DNA of 64,000 bases from CAYWWY01 sp964462525 (GTDB lineage: Bacteria > Thermotogota > Thermotogae > MWEM01). The stretch covers positions 1 to 64,000 of the forward strand of contig CAYWWY010000003.1 of the NCBI GenBank assembly GCA_964462525.1. Direction: 5' to 3'. The position numbers were made by a program, and so were the translations under genes. How positions within the stretch are numbered: position 1 is the first letter of the stretch; every line of letters begins with the position of its first letter. The notes beneath the pieces were generated by a model. The model did not search any database. It saw only the letters and a program-made list of their open reading frames with translations, and was not told the DNA's origin. Below, one piece after another: positions 1 to 8,523 of this stretch.

Positions 1-724
1 GAGCGGCCGTTTGCAGTCCTCGGAAGCCCAAAGCGTCGGATTGAAGCAGGTTTAACTCTGCAACCATAGCTGGATCCGGATGAGCAATGATCATCCCGGT
101 TCCGTCTGAAACCCAACCATATCCGATGTCTCCGATCTTGATTTCGGATGCGATTTGGCTGAGGGTATCCAACCGCACCGAAACGCAAAAGAGACCGATG
201 GTTTTGTTCTGATTATCCTTTAGGGCATGGGCAATCACAAAAACCATTAGTCCCGTATCGCGAGAGAGAACAGGATCGCTAATGACCAGTTCCTTCCCTC
301 TTAGCGCAATCTCGATAAAATACGCGCGATCACTAAGCTGAAGGGTTCGATCCCCAGTTAGGTTCGCGTGGCCAGTCATGTCGATGAAGAAAACGGTATC
401 ATACAGATTCCTATTTGCCGCGTGAAACCGTTCCAATTCTGGCCCAGCCTGCTTCCAATCCAAACTCCGGACCACATTCCAATCCGCTATTCTTCGAGTT
501 TCCACAATTCTAGCGCCAAGCCATTGGCCCATTTCAGCCGCGCGGGCTCGAGCGACTTCCACACTAGAGTTTTCGATGAGACGGACTTGAGAGTTTTGAA
601 CCTGCAGGAAAAGGATGATTCCGGTGATTACAAGCAAGGCGGCAATCGGAATGAGAAACCACACCAGAATTTTGGACCGTAAAGATGGAAGACCCCCTTT
701 TGGCAGGATCTTACTGAGTTCCAT
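1..724 (-). CDS. Membrane sensor protein with Cache-like domain, 3' part missing
   Basis: About 241 residues are visible before the window edge cuts the gene. After a basic N-terminus there is one hydrophobic segment (about residues 19-41), then a helical stretch and an extracytoplasmic domain. That domain has the marks of a dCache/PDC sensor: an SDRAYF motif, DPVLSRDTG, and later a GYGWVSDGTG segment followed by IAHPDP. Such domains bind small ligands outside the cell and are joined to methyl-accepting chemotaxis, histidine kinase or GGDEF output modules; the output module lies outside the window, so the class cannot be decided. The start is the ATG at 722-724, preceded by AAAGGGGG. Not listed by simple ORF calling because the frame runs off the edge. 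Confidence 0.75.
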   Translation of the reverse strand, partial: MELSKILPKGGLPSLRSKILVWFLIPIAALLVITGIILFLQVQNSQVRLIENSSVEVARARAAEMGQWLGARIVETRRIADWNVVRSLDWKQAGPELERFHAANRNLYDTVFFIDMTGHANLTGDRTLQLSDRAYFIEIALRGKELVISDPVLSRDTGLMVFVIAHALKDNQNKTIGLFCVSVRLDTLSQIASEIKIGDIGYGWVSDGTGMIIAHPDPAMVAELNLLQSDALGFRGLQTAA

Positions 725-775
725 GATTATGCCCCCTTTCTTTATTCGCACCGCTACCTGCCCGTGATTCTTTTG

Positions 776-807
776 TGATATACTATTCCGAGCAGAAAAA
801 CAGACAA
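776..807. promoter_or_regulatory. Divergent promoter candidates between the sensor gene and rtcB
   Basis: On the plus strand an extended -10 element, TGA-TATACT (776-784), points toward rtcB and would give a leader of about 210 bases. On the minus strand TTGTCT (802-807) and TAGTAT (780-785), 16 bases apart, point toward the sensor gene. The two -10 hexamers overlap, so the promoters could compete. The -35 match on the plus strand is poor. Apart from this, 725-1000 shows only a short inverted repeat, GCGATA/TATCGC (815-842), and AT-rich sequence. Confidence 0.4.
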
Positions 808-1000
808 TTATTTCGCGATAAACTATTGTAGCACACTATCGCATAATACTTGGAAAAGCAAAGAATCGGCAACACATTTCATCCTATCTTTGATCCCATA
901 TAGTTTTGCCGGCTTATTTAGACAGAAAAGCCATCCGGTCACCAGATTATGAAGAATGACTTATCAATACGGTCAAGAAAGAATAGGAGGACGAACAATC

Positions 1001-2182
1001 ATGGAGAACTATACTGGGAAACCCTATCAGATATGGGGCAGGGAGCTGATCGACCAGCCATCCATCGATCAGATGAACAACGCCATATCTCTACCGATCA
1101 GTGTCGCGGGGGCGCTGATGCCGGATGCGCACTTGGGATACGGATTGCCTATTGGTGGTGTTTTGGCCACCGTAAAGGCGGTGATTCCCTATGCGGTCGG
1201 TGTGGATATCGCTTGTCGCGTTTGTATGAGTATCTATCCGGCCGATCCAGAATTACTGGTTGAAGAGCCAGAACGATTGATCCAGTGCCTGCAACGATCC
1301 ACTCGGTTTGGTGTGGGCGCCCATTGGGCCCCCCCCAAGAATCACCCTGTTTTGGATGACCCTTTATGGGATTCGACTTCGCTCCTGCGGGATCTGCATC
1401 GCACCGCGGTTACCCAGTTGGGAACTTCGGGAGCGGGCAACCACTTTGCGGACTTTGGCCTTTTGGAAGTTCACCAGGAGCACCCGGGCGTCCCCTTGAC
1501 GAAAGGCAAGTATATCGCCCTATTGACCCATAGTGGTAGCCGAAAGGTCGGTCACGCCATCTGCACCCATTACAGCCAAATCGCGCGAACGATCCGACAC
1601 GATCTACCCAAACCCCTTCAGCACCTGAGTTGGCTTTCGATGGACAGCAAAGAGGGAGAGGAATACTGGCAGGCCATGGAGCTTGCCGGCCGGTTCTCAG
1701 CCGCCAACCATACCATCATTCACGATCAAATCGCTCAATGCCTGGGGTGGAAGTCCCTTCATCGGATTGAAAACCATCACAACTTTGCATGGAAAGAGCG
1801 CTGGCAAGGGCAGAAGGTCATTCTCCACCGAAAAGGGGCCACCCCCGCAAACCAAGACGCGATTGGGATCATTCCCGGTTCGATGGCCGATCCAGCCTTT
1901 GTGGTTCGGGGTCTTGGAAACGAGCAATCCTTGAACAGCGCGGCTCATGGCGCGGGCAGGCAAATGAGCCGGAAAAGCGCGAAAGCTACGATCTCCATCC
2001 AAGAACGAGCGGCTTATCTCAAAAAAAAAGGGGTCCATCTGATCCAAGCCGGCATCGACGAAGCCCCTCAAGCCTACAAGTCCATCAGCGAGATCATGGC
2101 CAGCCAGCAGGATCTGGTCGAGATCATGGGTCGGTTTCACCCCAAGATTGTGCTCATGGCCAGGGAAAAAGGGGCGATCTAG
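1001..2182 (+). CDS. rtcB: RtcB family RNA ligase
   Basis: 393 residues. RtcB joins RNA ends carrying 2',3'-cyclic or 3'-phosphate to 5'-OH ends, through a GMP-linked histidine and Mn2+, and works in tRNA splicing or RNA repair. Family motifs are in order: PDAHLGYGLPIGGV near the N-terminus, then VGVDIACRV with the metal-binding Asp and Cys, GTSGAGNHFADFG, LTHSGSRKVGH, HHNFAW, PGSMADPAFVVRG, and near the C-terminus SAAHGAGRQMSR, which contains the guanylylated His. The start at 1001 has a strong AGGAGG 8 bases upstream (985-990); an in-frame start at 956 lacks such a site. The length fits the short bacterial RtcB group. The gene stands alone: no archease or RtcA neighbour is in view. It ends at a strong terminator facing a convergent gene. 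Confidence 0.93.
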   Translation: MENYTGKPYQIWGRELIDQPSIDQMNNAISLPISVAGALMPDAHLGYGLPIGGVLATVKAVIPYAVGVDIACRVCMSIYPADPELLVEEPERLIQCLQRSTRFGVGAHWAPPKNHPVLDDPLWDSTSLLRDLHRTAVTQLGTSGAGNHFADFGLLEVHQEHPGVPLTKGKYIALLTHSGSRKVGHAICTHYSQIARTIRHDLPKPLQHLSWLSMDSKEGEEYWQAMELAGRFSAANHTIIHDQIAQCLGWKSLHRIENHHNFAWKERWQGQKVILHRKGATPANQDAIGIIPGSMADPAFVVRGLGNEQSLNSAAHGAGRQMSRKSAKATISIQERAAYLKKKGVHLIQAGIDEAPQAYKSISEIMASQQDLVEIMGRFHPKIVLMAREKGAI

Positions 2183-2207
2183 GGGTTTAAGGCGCCCGAA
2201 CTATCAA

Positions 2208-2238
2208 AGAAAAAAGGGCCAAAAGGCCCTTTTTTCTT
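2208..2238. terminator. Bidirectional intrinsic terminator between rtcB and the subtilase gene
   Basis: A near-perfect hairpin with arms AGAAAAAAGGGCC and GGCCCTTTTTTCTT around an AAAA loop. The A-tract and T-tract flank the GC core on both strands, so it can end transcripts of rtcB (plus) and of the convergent subtilase operon (minus). Confidence 0.88.
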
Positions 2239-2258
2239 TTCCGTATTCAGAAATTCGC

Positions 2259-4190
2259 TTAGTACACAGGCACGACTTCTGTGATGGTGAAGGTGAAGTT
2301 GAGCGGATCTTCAGCCCACTCTTCGACCAGAACGGTATAGGTTCCTGCGGGAAGCCAGATCATGATTTCCGAGAACCATGTCCCAGGGCCTGCGTCATCA
2401 TTGCTGGCCAGCAGTACTTCATCCTCGTCAAACAAGTACATCATCGTATCGCACAGAGGATCTTCAAATTCGCTGGTCTGGAAGAGGTAGAGCCCACCAA
2501 CGGTAGCGACAAACTCATACTCCCATTCCCAGTCGAGGATATCGACATCTTCCTGATACAGCTGGAACAATTCGATATCCACAGCCACATCAAAGGCAAA
2601 AAAGAGTTCGCTGTGGGTGAATCGGTGGACTTCAAACCATTGGGCTTGGGATGTGTAGGTTTCAGTAAACGGATCGAAGTAGGTTACCTGCACTCTGTAC
2701 AACCCTTCCAAAAGACCGTCGAAGTAGTGATCGCCCAATGTCCCGGTGGTCCCATAGGAGACGATGTTGTCATCCAGATCGAAGATGATGACCACCCCGA
2801 AGCCGACCGATGGTTCTCCAAAGTCGATGATGTTGGTTTTCACGCTCAAAGACCCGTATTTCAGTGGTTTGAGCTCTGCCAACATGGCAACGGTATCAAT
2901 GATTCCATATCCAACCTGTTCATTGAACGGATTCCCTCTTGAACCGCTCAGATTGGCAGCGCGAGCGGTTTCTTCTAACTGGTTTTTCACCTGGATCGGG
3001 GTGAGGTTGGGATACTTCGCCAACAGCATGGCGGCCGCTCCAGCGACATGGGGCGAAGCCATCGATGTTCCCTGCCAATAATCATATGCCCCTTCGGTGA
3101 TCGAAGAATAGATCTCAACACCGGGCGCGCCTACAGAGGTCCATGGACCGGTAGTGGAGAAGTCGGCTTTGCCTCCTGTGGGCGTGGTGGCCGCTACTGC
3201 GATGACCCCGTTGTAGGCAGTGGGGTATGAGGGAACGCGTTTCACATCGTTGCCTGCAGAGGTAACAAAGACCACTCCGCTATCGACTGCATAGTCGATG
3301 GCTTCTTTGAAGATGAAGTTGTACCCTCTTCCGCCGATGCTCATATTGATGACCGCGCGGTATTCGGGGTTGTCTTGTACATAATCGGCTACGTGGATGG
3401 TTCCATCGATCAGATACGTGGTATAGATCGTCCCATCCTCATTCATGACCCGAACCGGCATGATGGGCGAATCCCAAACGACCCCTGCCAGTTCGCCGCC
3501 TCGACCGTTCGCGCCCGCTGTTCCGGCTACGTGGGTTCCGTGCCCGTGTAAATCGATCAGGGGCTGGCCTTCTCCGGTCGCGTCAAAGGCTCCGAGAATG
3601 GTCGCGTCCGCAAACTCGGGGTGATCTCCTTCGAATCCGGTGTCGATGATGGCCAGGATGACCTTATCCGATCCTGTGGTTTCTTCCCATGCCTCTGTGG
3701 CACGGATGTCAAACATACCCCACAGTTTTTCGATATCCACATTGGGACCAAGGGGTACATCTCGGGAGATCAGTCCTTCGGTTTTGAGGAGATCCCCATC
3801 GACAACCGTTGGGGTTGGGGCTTCCATCTTGAAATCGGGTTGGGCAATCATGACCGATGGCTGTTTCATCAATACCTGAACGAAATCGGCCACGCTCATA
3901 CCGGCGGGTACGCCTACACTGGCCCATCCGATCTGATCCCACACTTTGAGAACGGGAAGCCCTTCTTTCTGAAGAAAGCGCTCCAAGGCTTCCAAATTGG
4001 TATATTTGGCAAGGACATGCTGGTCTGCGTACTCCAGCCCTTCGTAGTTGAACAGACTGATGGCGACCGGATCGGCTGTTCCACCGATCGGATCCGGACG
4101 GTGGGCGGGGTTGGATACCTGCGTACAGCTAACCAGCGCTATCAGAAGCACAATGGTCACTAGATATAGAAAGTTCTTTTTCACATTCAT
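2259..4190 (-). CDS. Lipid-anchored subtilisin-like serine protease (S8)
   Basis: 643 residues from the ATG at 4190; GGAGCGAGG just upstream supports this over the GTG at 4193. A lipoprotein signal peptide ends in LVSC. An inhibitor-like propeptide region follows (about 50-130). The S8 catalytic domain shows the triad: Asp in AIIDTGFEGDHPEF, His in HGHGTHVAGT and Ser in GTSMASPHVAGAAAM, plus the oxyanion region VVFVTSAGND. After about residue 430 come two beta-rich domains; the last resembles a bacterial pre-peptidase C-terminal (PPC) domain. The overall plan recalls fervidolysin-type proteases of thermophilic anaerobes. The enzyme should act outside the cytoplasmic membrane, tethered by its lipidated Cys, probably degrading proteins for nutrition. 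It lies 24 bases downstream of another lipoprotein gene, so the two are probably co-transcribed. Confidence 0.9.
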   Translation of the reverse strand: MNVKKNFLYLVTIVLLIALVSCTQVSNPAHRPDPIGGTADPVAISLFNYEGLEYADQHVLAKYTNLEALERFLQKEGLPVLKVWDQIGWASVGVPAGMSVADFVQVLMKQPSVMIAQPDFKMEAPTPTVVDGDLLKTEGLISRDVPLGPNVDIEKLWGMFDIRATEAWEETTGSDKVILAIIDTGFEGDHPEFADATILGAFDATGEGQPLIDLHGHGTHVAGTAGANGRGGELAGVVWDSPIMPVRVMNEDGTIYTTYLIDGTIHVADYVQDNPEYRAVINMSIGGRGYNFIFKEAIDYAVDSGVVFVTSAGNDVKRVPSYPTAYNGVIAVAATTPTGGKADFSTTGPWTSVGAPGVEIYSSITEGAYDYWQGTSMASPHVAGAAAMLLAKYPNLTPIQVKNQLEETARAANLSGSRGNPFNEQVGYGIIDTVAMLAELKPLKYGSLSVKTNIIDFGEPSVGFGVVIIFDLDDNIVSYGTTGTLGDHYFDGLLEGLYRVQVTYFDPFTETYTSQAQWFEVHRFTHSELFFAFDVAVDIELFQLYQEDVDILDWEWEYEFVATVGGLYLFQTSEFEDPLCDTMMYLFDEDEVLLASNDDAGPGTWFSEIMIWLPAGTYTVLVEEWAEDPLNFTFTITEVVPVY

Positions 4191-4214
4191 CACCTCGCTC
4201 CTTTTCTAGATAGC

Positions 4215-5723
4215 CTAATTACCGGCATCGGTTGTCGTGGTAAACATAAACTCGCCATTGGCCGATCCATTGCTCCAATACAGATCCGGTTGCCCTGCAT
4301 AACTAAACGCGCGGGCCCAGTTCTGTGTACTGAAATACTGGCTGAATTTCAACGCCTGGGCATAGTAGATGTCCCACGAGTAGATTCCGCCGGGTTCCAA
4401 TTCGAATGGCATTTCGTAGAACAGATCGTCTTCGATGTCTTCATCAAGGATCCTCCACCAAGTGGCGTCGAAGAGGTGGATCGAATAGTCCATCCAGGCA
4501 AAGGCAAAATCAGCGGCTGTTCCGCCGAGGTATTCCAGATCCCACTCAAATGTCGGCTCTAGGTCTACATCCGCTTCATTGTGCGCCGGACTGTCCAGAT
4601 AGACGGCAAATCCGGGCAAGGGCCAGACATATCGGATGATCGGATCGGCTTCCGAATCGCCCAATGAGTTGAAGGGGATGATCTTATAGAATGTTTGTTT
4701 GTTGGGCGCCAGATCATACCCGTGATCGTTGAAATTTGCCGTAGTTGTCATACCCACCAGGTGGTAATCCTCTCCATCAAAGCTACGATAGACCTTGTAC
4801 CCTGTGGCGTTGGCCACTCCGGCCCATGCGAGGGCGCAGGTCACGGTGATGTCTGCGGTGAAGATTCGTTCCTGGAGGATATCCTGGGACAGAATCTGGG
4901 TTTCCAGCTCGTGCACTTCGATGGTCCGCGGTACCGAAACAGGACTTTTCGCCGTAGGATTGGACCGAGGTTCGGAATAGTATCCAAACTTGGTTCCCAA
5001 GGTCGTTGCCGTCAGCTGGACAATCTGTGTCGCACCGGGGAGTGTTTCATGAACGACTGGGTTGTCAAAGACGATCGGCATATAGTGCAAGGTTGTGTTG
5101 TGGTTTCGATCATAGATCATAAACCGCAAGTAGGTGGTTCCGCTTGGATAGGCCGCTGTGTTGATGGAAAGTTGCGCTTCATCGACATCGAAGAAGGCGC
5201 CAACCCTCTGCCCTCTTTGCTCGCCGCCAACCCAAACATAAATCGCATAGGTCTCAAACTGCGTACCAATTTGAATATCCAGATCGATCGTTCCGGTAAC
5301 TACATCACCGGGTCGTACACCCTCGACTGTGAGCAATGGGGGCACTCGAGTCCAATTGGGATTGAACAGGGCCCTCAACGGCAGATGATAGGTGTACCCT
5401 TGGACTGCGGAGGCGATGACCCCCTGGATCTTTCCAATGCTGTACCCATCTTTGGTAATGATGATATCTCCGGGGACCGTAAAGATGTTCGCTGGGTAGG
5501 AAACCTGCGCATTTGCCACCACGGGGCCTCCAAAATTCTCAGTGACCACGCCTTCGATGGTCATCGCATTCCGTGCCCCCGCGCCTGCAGCTTGCTGAAT
5601 CACAAACCGGCCATCCGCGTCGGTCTGAACCTGAAGAATCGGGACCGGAGCCGGTCCTACAGAACAAGACATGACTGTGACAAGAACCAGGATCATAACC
5701 AGTGGAAAAAGATACCTTTTCAT
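4215..5723 (-). CDS. Lipoprotein with Ig/fibronectin-like domains, partner of the subtilase
   Basis: 502 residues. A short signal peptide with lipobox VMSC predicts a lipid-anchored exported protein. The N-terminal third resembles a carboxypeptidase-regulatory/CNA-B-like beta-sandwich (EGVVTENFGGPVVANAQV, then KDGYSIGKIQGV). The middle holds an Ig-like segment and a fibronectin type III-like segment (ALAWAGVANATGYKVYRS). The C-terminal part, beginning VYLDSPAHNEADVDLEPTF, resembles another FnIII-like unit rich in Asp, Trp and Tyr. No catalytic motif is visible. Position just upstream of the subtilase suggests a surface binding or scaffolding partner, but this is inferred from context only. 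GGGAGG lies upstream of the ATG. A good promoter lies about 180 bases upstream. Confidence 0.72.
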   Translation of the reverse strand: MKRYLFPLVMILVLVTVMSCSVGPAPVPILQVQTDADGRFVIQQAAGAGARNAMTIEGVVTENFGGPVVANAQVSYPANIFTVPGDIIITKDGYSIGKIQGVIASAVQGYTYHLPLRALFNPNWTRVPPLLTVEGVRPGDVVTGTIDLDIQIGTQFETYAIYVWVGGEQRGQRVGAFFDVDEAQLSINTAAYPSGTTYLRFMIYDRNHNTTLHYMPIVFDNPVVHETLPGATQIVQLTATTLGTKFGYYSEPRSNPTAKSPVSVPRTIEVHELETQILSQDILQERIFTADITVTCALAWAGVANATGYKVYRSFDGEDYHLVGMTTTANFNDHGYDLAPNKQTFYKIIPFNSLGDSEADPIIRYVWPLPGFAVYLDSPAHNEADVDLEPTFEWDLEYLGGTAADFAFAWMDYSIHLFDATWWRILDEDIEDDLFYEMPFELEPGGIYSWDIYYAQALKFSQYFSTQNWARAFSYAGQPDLYWSNGSANGEFMFTTTTDAGN

Positions 5724-5903
5724 ACTATTCCTCCCTTTCCCTAAATTTGTGCCTACTTATCGAACGCGTATCCAGATCCTCCATGCCTTTCGTAAAAAGA
5801 TTGATCCTCATAATGGAGAAGCCAAAAAAGAGCCGTTGACATGTTTCCGTTGTCCCGCTTTACCTTCCTCCTTATTGATCTCGGCTGGATGATTCCTTAC
5901 GCA

Positions 5904-5932
5904 ATTATAGCATATAATTCTAGTCGATTCAA
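5904..5932 (-). promoter_or_regulatory. Promoter of the lipoprotein-subtilase operon
   Basis: TTGAAT (5927-5932) and a perfect TATAAT (5904-5909), 17 bases apart on the minus strand. Transcription would begin near 5897, leaving an untranslated leader of about 174 bases before the ATG at 5723. The leader contains an isolated AAGGAGG and a possible 29-codon reading frame beginning ATGTCAACG, but the spacing between the two is too long to be convincing. Confidence 0.8.
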
Positions 5933-5974
5933 TCTTGGATTCATGATGAAGCCAGAGATTTGATTGCTTATGGT

Positions 5975-7363
5975 TCAGGGGAGCACATCCGTATACACCC
6001 TTCGGGTCTTCCATTTTCCTTTGATGTAATAGCTATACAAGACCCCTGCTTCCGCGAGATCGGAGATCATGTACGACACCCATACCCATAGGACCGGAAG
6101 CTGAAAACCATATACGAAGAGGAGGAGCAGAGGCATCTGAATCGCCCATCGGGAGAGAAGACTGGCTACGGCGAACGGGCTGTTGTATCCCGATCCACCA
6201 AAGCAGGCGGCCAATCCGAAGGTGAATCCAAGGGGCACCAAAGCGATGGCGACGATCCGCAACAAGGAAGCGCCCATCTCCATAATTTCGGGGGTCGAAT
6301 CGAAGATACCGATCAACCGCTCTCCGAGAACGAAACATAAAAGCGCGAAAGTGGCCATGAAAACCGTTCCGAACAAACCGGAGATCTTACCTGTTTTAAT
6401 CGCGCGATCCACGTCATCCACCCCAAGGCTTTGGCCAACAATGGTGGAAGCGCCCATGTTCAATCCCCACAACGGTACAAAAGCAACGCCCAGGATCCGG
6501 CTGCCGATGCCGCCAGCTGCAAGGGCCGCAGTGCCATAGAGAGAGATAAAATGCAAAACCACAACTCCGGAAAGGTTCCGCATCAACACTTCCAACCCTG
6601 TGGGAAGCCCTATGGTCAGGAGTTTCCGATCGGTAGGCCAATGGAGCCGAAATAGCCCGCGAAGGGTGGGTTTCACACCGGCTCTTCCGCTGAAGAGGTA
6701 GGCAAACCCAACGACGAAGGCAAGGCTTTGCGCGATGATGGTGGCGATAGCCGCCCCGAACACTCCAAGTCCCATCCCCGGGATGGAGGTGAATGGCACG
6801 GTTTCGAAGATCAGGATCGGATCCAAGACGATGTTCACAACACTGGCCAACAGCATGATCTTCATCGGGGTCTTTGCGTCGCCAATACAGCGAAGGGCCG
6901 TGTTGACCGAGTACGAAGAAAACATGATCGGCAGGAAGAAAAGGCGGATGTATCCGTAATCAATCGCCGATTGGCGAACTGTGAGATCATCGGAGAAGAT
7001 GTTGATCATCGGTCTCATGATCAAGGCCACGCAACAAGCCGCCACAAAGGCGACAAGGAATTTGAAGGTGATGGTCTGTTCGATGGAGGTGTTGGTGGCC
7101 AAGACGTTTTTTCGGCTATGGTTCTGGGAGATCAACGAGATCGAACTCTGCCCGATGATCGCATTCAAAAACTCAACGACCCAAAAAAGCGCAGTAAATA
7201 CGGTAACACCGGCAATTGCCTCCGAGGAAATCATCCCGATCCAAAATAAATCCACAAGGTCATAGATCATCTGGAAGCTCATCCCCAACATCGTTGGCAC
7301 GGCCATCGAAAAGAGAGATCGAGTGATGCTCCCTTGAGTCAGATCAATGGGTTTCTTCGACAT
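5975..7363 (-). CDS. MATE family efflux transporter
   Basis: 462 residues from the ATG at 7363, which has AAAAGGAG upstream; a longer reading frame runs back into the next gene and is not used. The protein is almost entirely hydrophobic, with about 12 membrane segments in two halves. It shows features of the MATE (MOP superfamily) fold: the N-terminal QGSITRSLFSMAVPTMLGM, repeated Gly/Pro-rich turns, and GLEVLMRNLSG at the start of the second half. These carriers export cationic drugs or metabolites using H+ or Na+ gradients; the substrate cannot be predicted. The start codon lies 13 bases after the stop of the L,D-transpeptidase gene and its ribosome site overlaps that stop, so the genes are probably in one transcript. 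Confidence 0.88.
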   Translation of the reverse strand: MSKKPIDLTQGSITRSLFSMAVPTMLGMSFQMIYDLVDLFWIGMISSEAIAGVTVFTALFWVVEFLNAIIGQSSISLISQNHSRKNVLATNTSIEQTITFKFLVAFVAACCVALIMRPMINIFSDDLTVRQSAIDYGYIRLFFLPIMFSSYSVNTALRCIGDAKTPMKIMLLASVVNIVLDPILIFETVPFTSIPGMGLGVFGAAIATIIAQSLAFVVGFAYLFSGRAGVKPTLRGLFRLHWPTDRKLLTIGLPTGLEVLMRNLSGVVVLHFISLYGTAALAAGGIGSRILGVAFVPLWGLNMGASTIVGQSLGVDDVDRAIKTGKISGLFGTVFMATFALLCFVLGERLIGIFDSTPEIMEMGASLLRIVAIALVPLGFTFGLAACFGGSGYNSPFAVASLLSRWAIQMPLLLLFVYGFQLPVLWVWVSYMISDLAEAGVLYSYYIKGKWKTRRVYTDVLP

Positions 7364-7376
7364 ACGCGGTCTCCTT

Positions 7377-8330
7377 TTAGGGTCGAATATGGACGGGTGT
7401 TCCAACAGCCAAAATCGTTTGGAGATGGTCGATATCGCGGTCGAACATTCGGATGCATCCATGAGAAATTCGTTTTCCGATCTCCCATGGCCGAGTTGTC
7501 CCATGAATCCCGTACTGGGGATTGTTCAGCTCAAGCCACCAGATTCCCAACCCATTGATCGGGCTGAGAGGTTGGAGCGCTTGCCCCTGCCAGTAGAGCA
7601 TGGGTTCGGGTACCTTTCGGGCAATATGAAAGGTTCCGATCGGGGTGCTCGTGCCCCTGCCAACGGCTACGGGGTATTCCCGAATCACCTGATCCTGATA
7701 GACGACTTGAAGAAGGCATCGACCCAGCAGGATCCGGAGCTCCAAAGGGGAAGAATCAAAGGCGACATCCCCAATCCGTAGGACCTGGCCGGGAACTATG
7801 CGATCATCGATTTCGTTGATCCATTGAATAAGCGCAACGGTTGTATCATGCTCTCGGGCGATCTGATAGAGCCAATCGCCTGGTTGAACCGTCAACTGGG
7901 TCCGTTCCGTCACTTTACTTTCTAACCGAAGCCCCCCTTTGGGGAAGAGAAGCCCACCCAACCCAACCAGAGGAAATTGATGCGTTTGATCGCTAAAGCG
8001 AAGGTTCAGTCGATAGAAATCCCCTTCAGGTAGGGGACTGGGAATCCGGCCCGCTCCAAAAAAAGCCTTCCCATCTTGGAAGGCATCTATATGGAGATAC
8101 AGGTTCGGACCTTCAACCCACACGGCTTGAATGGTCCGTTCTTCCTCGAGAATCCCCAGGATATGCAGACTTGGCCCCTCTGATTCCTGATAGGGGAAGA
8201 TTTGGATCTCCAATCCCTGGATCCACCCGGGACCCCCGATCAGGAGAAGGGCAAATCCTATGAGTTTACTTAACGCTGGGTTTGAGCAACTTAAGGATAT
8301 CCTCGTTTTTAATTTTGATTTTTTGATCAT
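7377..8330 (-). CDS. LysM plus YkuD L,D-transpeptidase, exported
   Basis: 317 residues from the ATG at 8330. A basic N-terminus (MIKKSKLKTR) is followed by a hydrophobic segment ending near GGPGWIQG, so export is likely. A beta-rich region is followed by a LysM peptidoglycan-binding motif (VQPGDWLYQIAREHDTT ... IVPGQVLRIG), then a YkuD catalytic domain with HGTTRPWEIGKRISHGCIRM, carrying the conserved His and the nucleophilic Cys of SHGC. The enzyme would make or edit L,D-crosslinks in the wall. The proposed start lies inside the end of rpoZ (65-base overlap) and has AGGAG four bases upstream; no other ATG, GTG or TTG fits between it and the signal peptide. In-frame starts further upstream would deepen the overlap. 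Confidence 0.87.
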   Translation of the reverse strand: MIKKSKLKTRISLSCSNPALSKLIGFALLLIGGPGWIQGLEIQIFPYQESEGPSLHILGILEEERTIQAVWVEGPNLYLHIDAFQDGKAFFGAGRIPSPLPEGDFYRLNLRFSDQTHQFPLVGLGGLLFPKGGLRLESKVTERTQLTVQPGDWLYQIAREHDTTVALIQWINEIDDRIVPGQVLRIGDVAFDSSPLELRILLGRCLLQVVYQDQVIREYPVAVGRGTSTPIGTFHIARKVPEPMLYWQGQALQPLSPINGLGIWWLELNNPQYGIHGTTRPWEIGKRISHGCIRMFDRDIDHLQTILAVGTPVHIRP

Positions 8331-8499
8331 AGATCTCCTGGAATGCGGAAGCCACCAAATCGGCAATCTCGGCATGCTCCCCGCGCAAACTCAACTCTTC
8401 TTTGACTCGTTCGGCTCGTTTTCCCACCAACACTGGAATGGAAAATTTGTAGGGAACCGTTTTCAGAAGCTGATCATAGTTAAAGCGCAATCGATACAT
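8266..8499 (-). CDS. rpoZ: RNA polymerase omega subunit
   Basis: 77 residues. The central region PYKFSIPVLVGKRAERVKEEL followed by AEIADLVASAFQEI matches the omega pattern, in which an Arg-rich helix embraces the C-terminal tail of beta-prime. Omega assists assembly and stability of RNA polymerase. The call is strengthened by position: remA, gmk and rpoZ stand in this order in many Firmicutes and Thermotogota. The N-terminus (MYRLRFNYDQLLKTV) differs from better known omegas, as is usual for this fast-changing protein. A good GAGGAGG lies before the ATG. The 3' end overlaps the L,D-transpeptidase start by 65 bases. Confidence 0.82.
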   Translation of the reverse strand: MYRLRFNYDQLLKTVPYKFSIPVLVGKRAERVKEELSLRGEHAEIADLVASAFQEIYDQKIKIKNEDILKLLKPSVK

Positions 8500-8523
8500 G
8501 TTCAGACCCTCCTCGGGGAAAGG

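Noticed and set aside
368..682. A 104-codon open frame on the plus strand
   Set aside because: It is antisense to the sensor gene, which has coherent protein motifs, a membrane segment and a ribosome site; the plus frame has neither motif nor ribosome site.
2148..2942. A 264-codon plus-strand frame over the rtcB end and the subtilase gene
   Set aside because: It crosses a strong bidirectional terminator and is antisense to the subtilase; no coding motif.
4695..5744. A 349-codon open frame on the plus strand
   Set aside because: It is antisense to the lipoprotein gene. The minus-strand protein has a lipobox and a promoter; the plus frame is Cys/His-rich shadow sequence without a ribosome site.
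5724..5897. c-di-GMP or other riboswitch in the lipoprotein operon leader
   Set aside because: I looked for the GEMM-type conserved segments and for other known aptamer patterns and found none; only the long leader remains notable.
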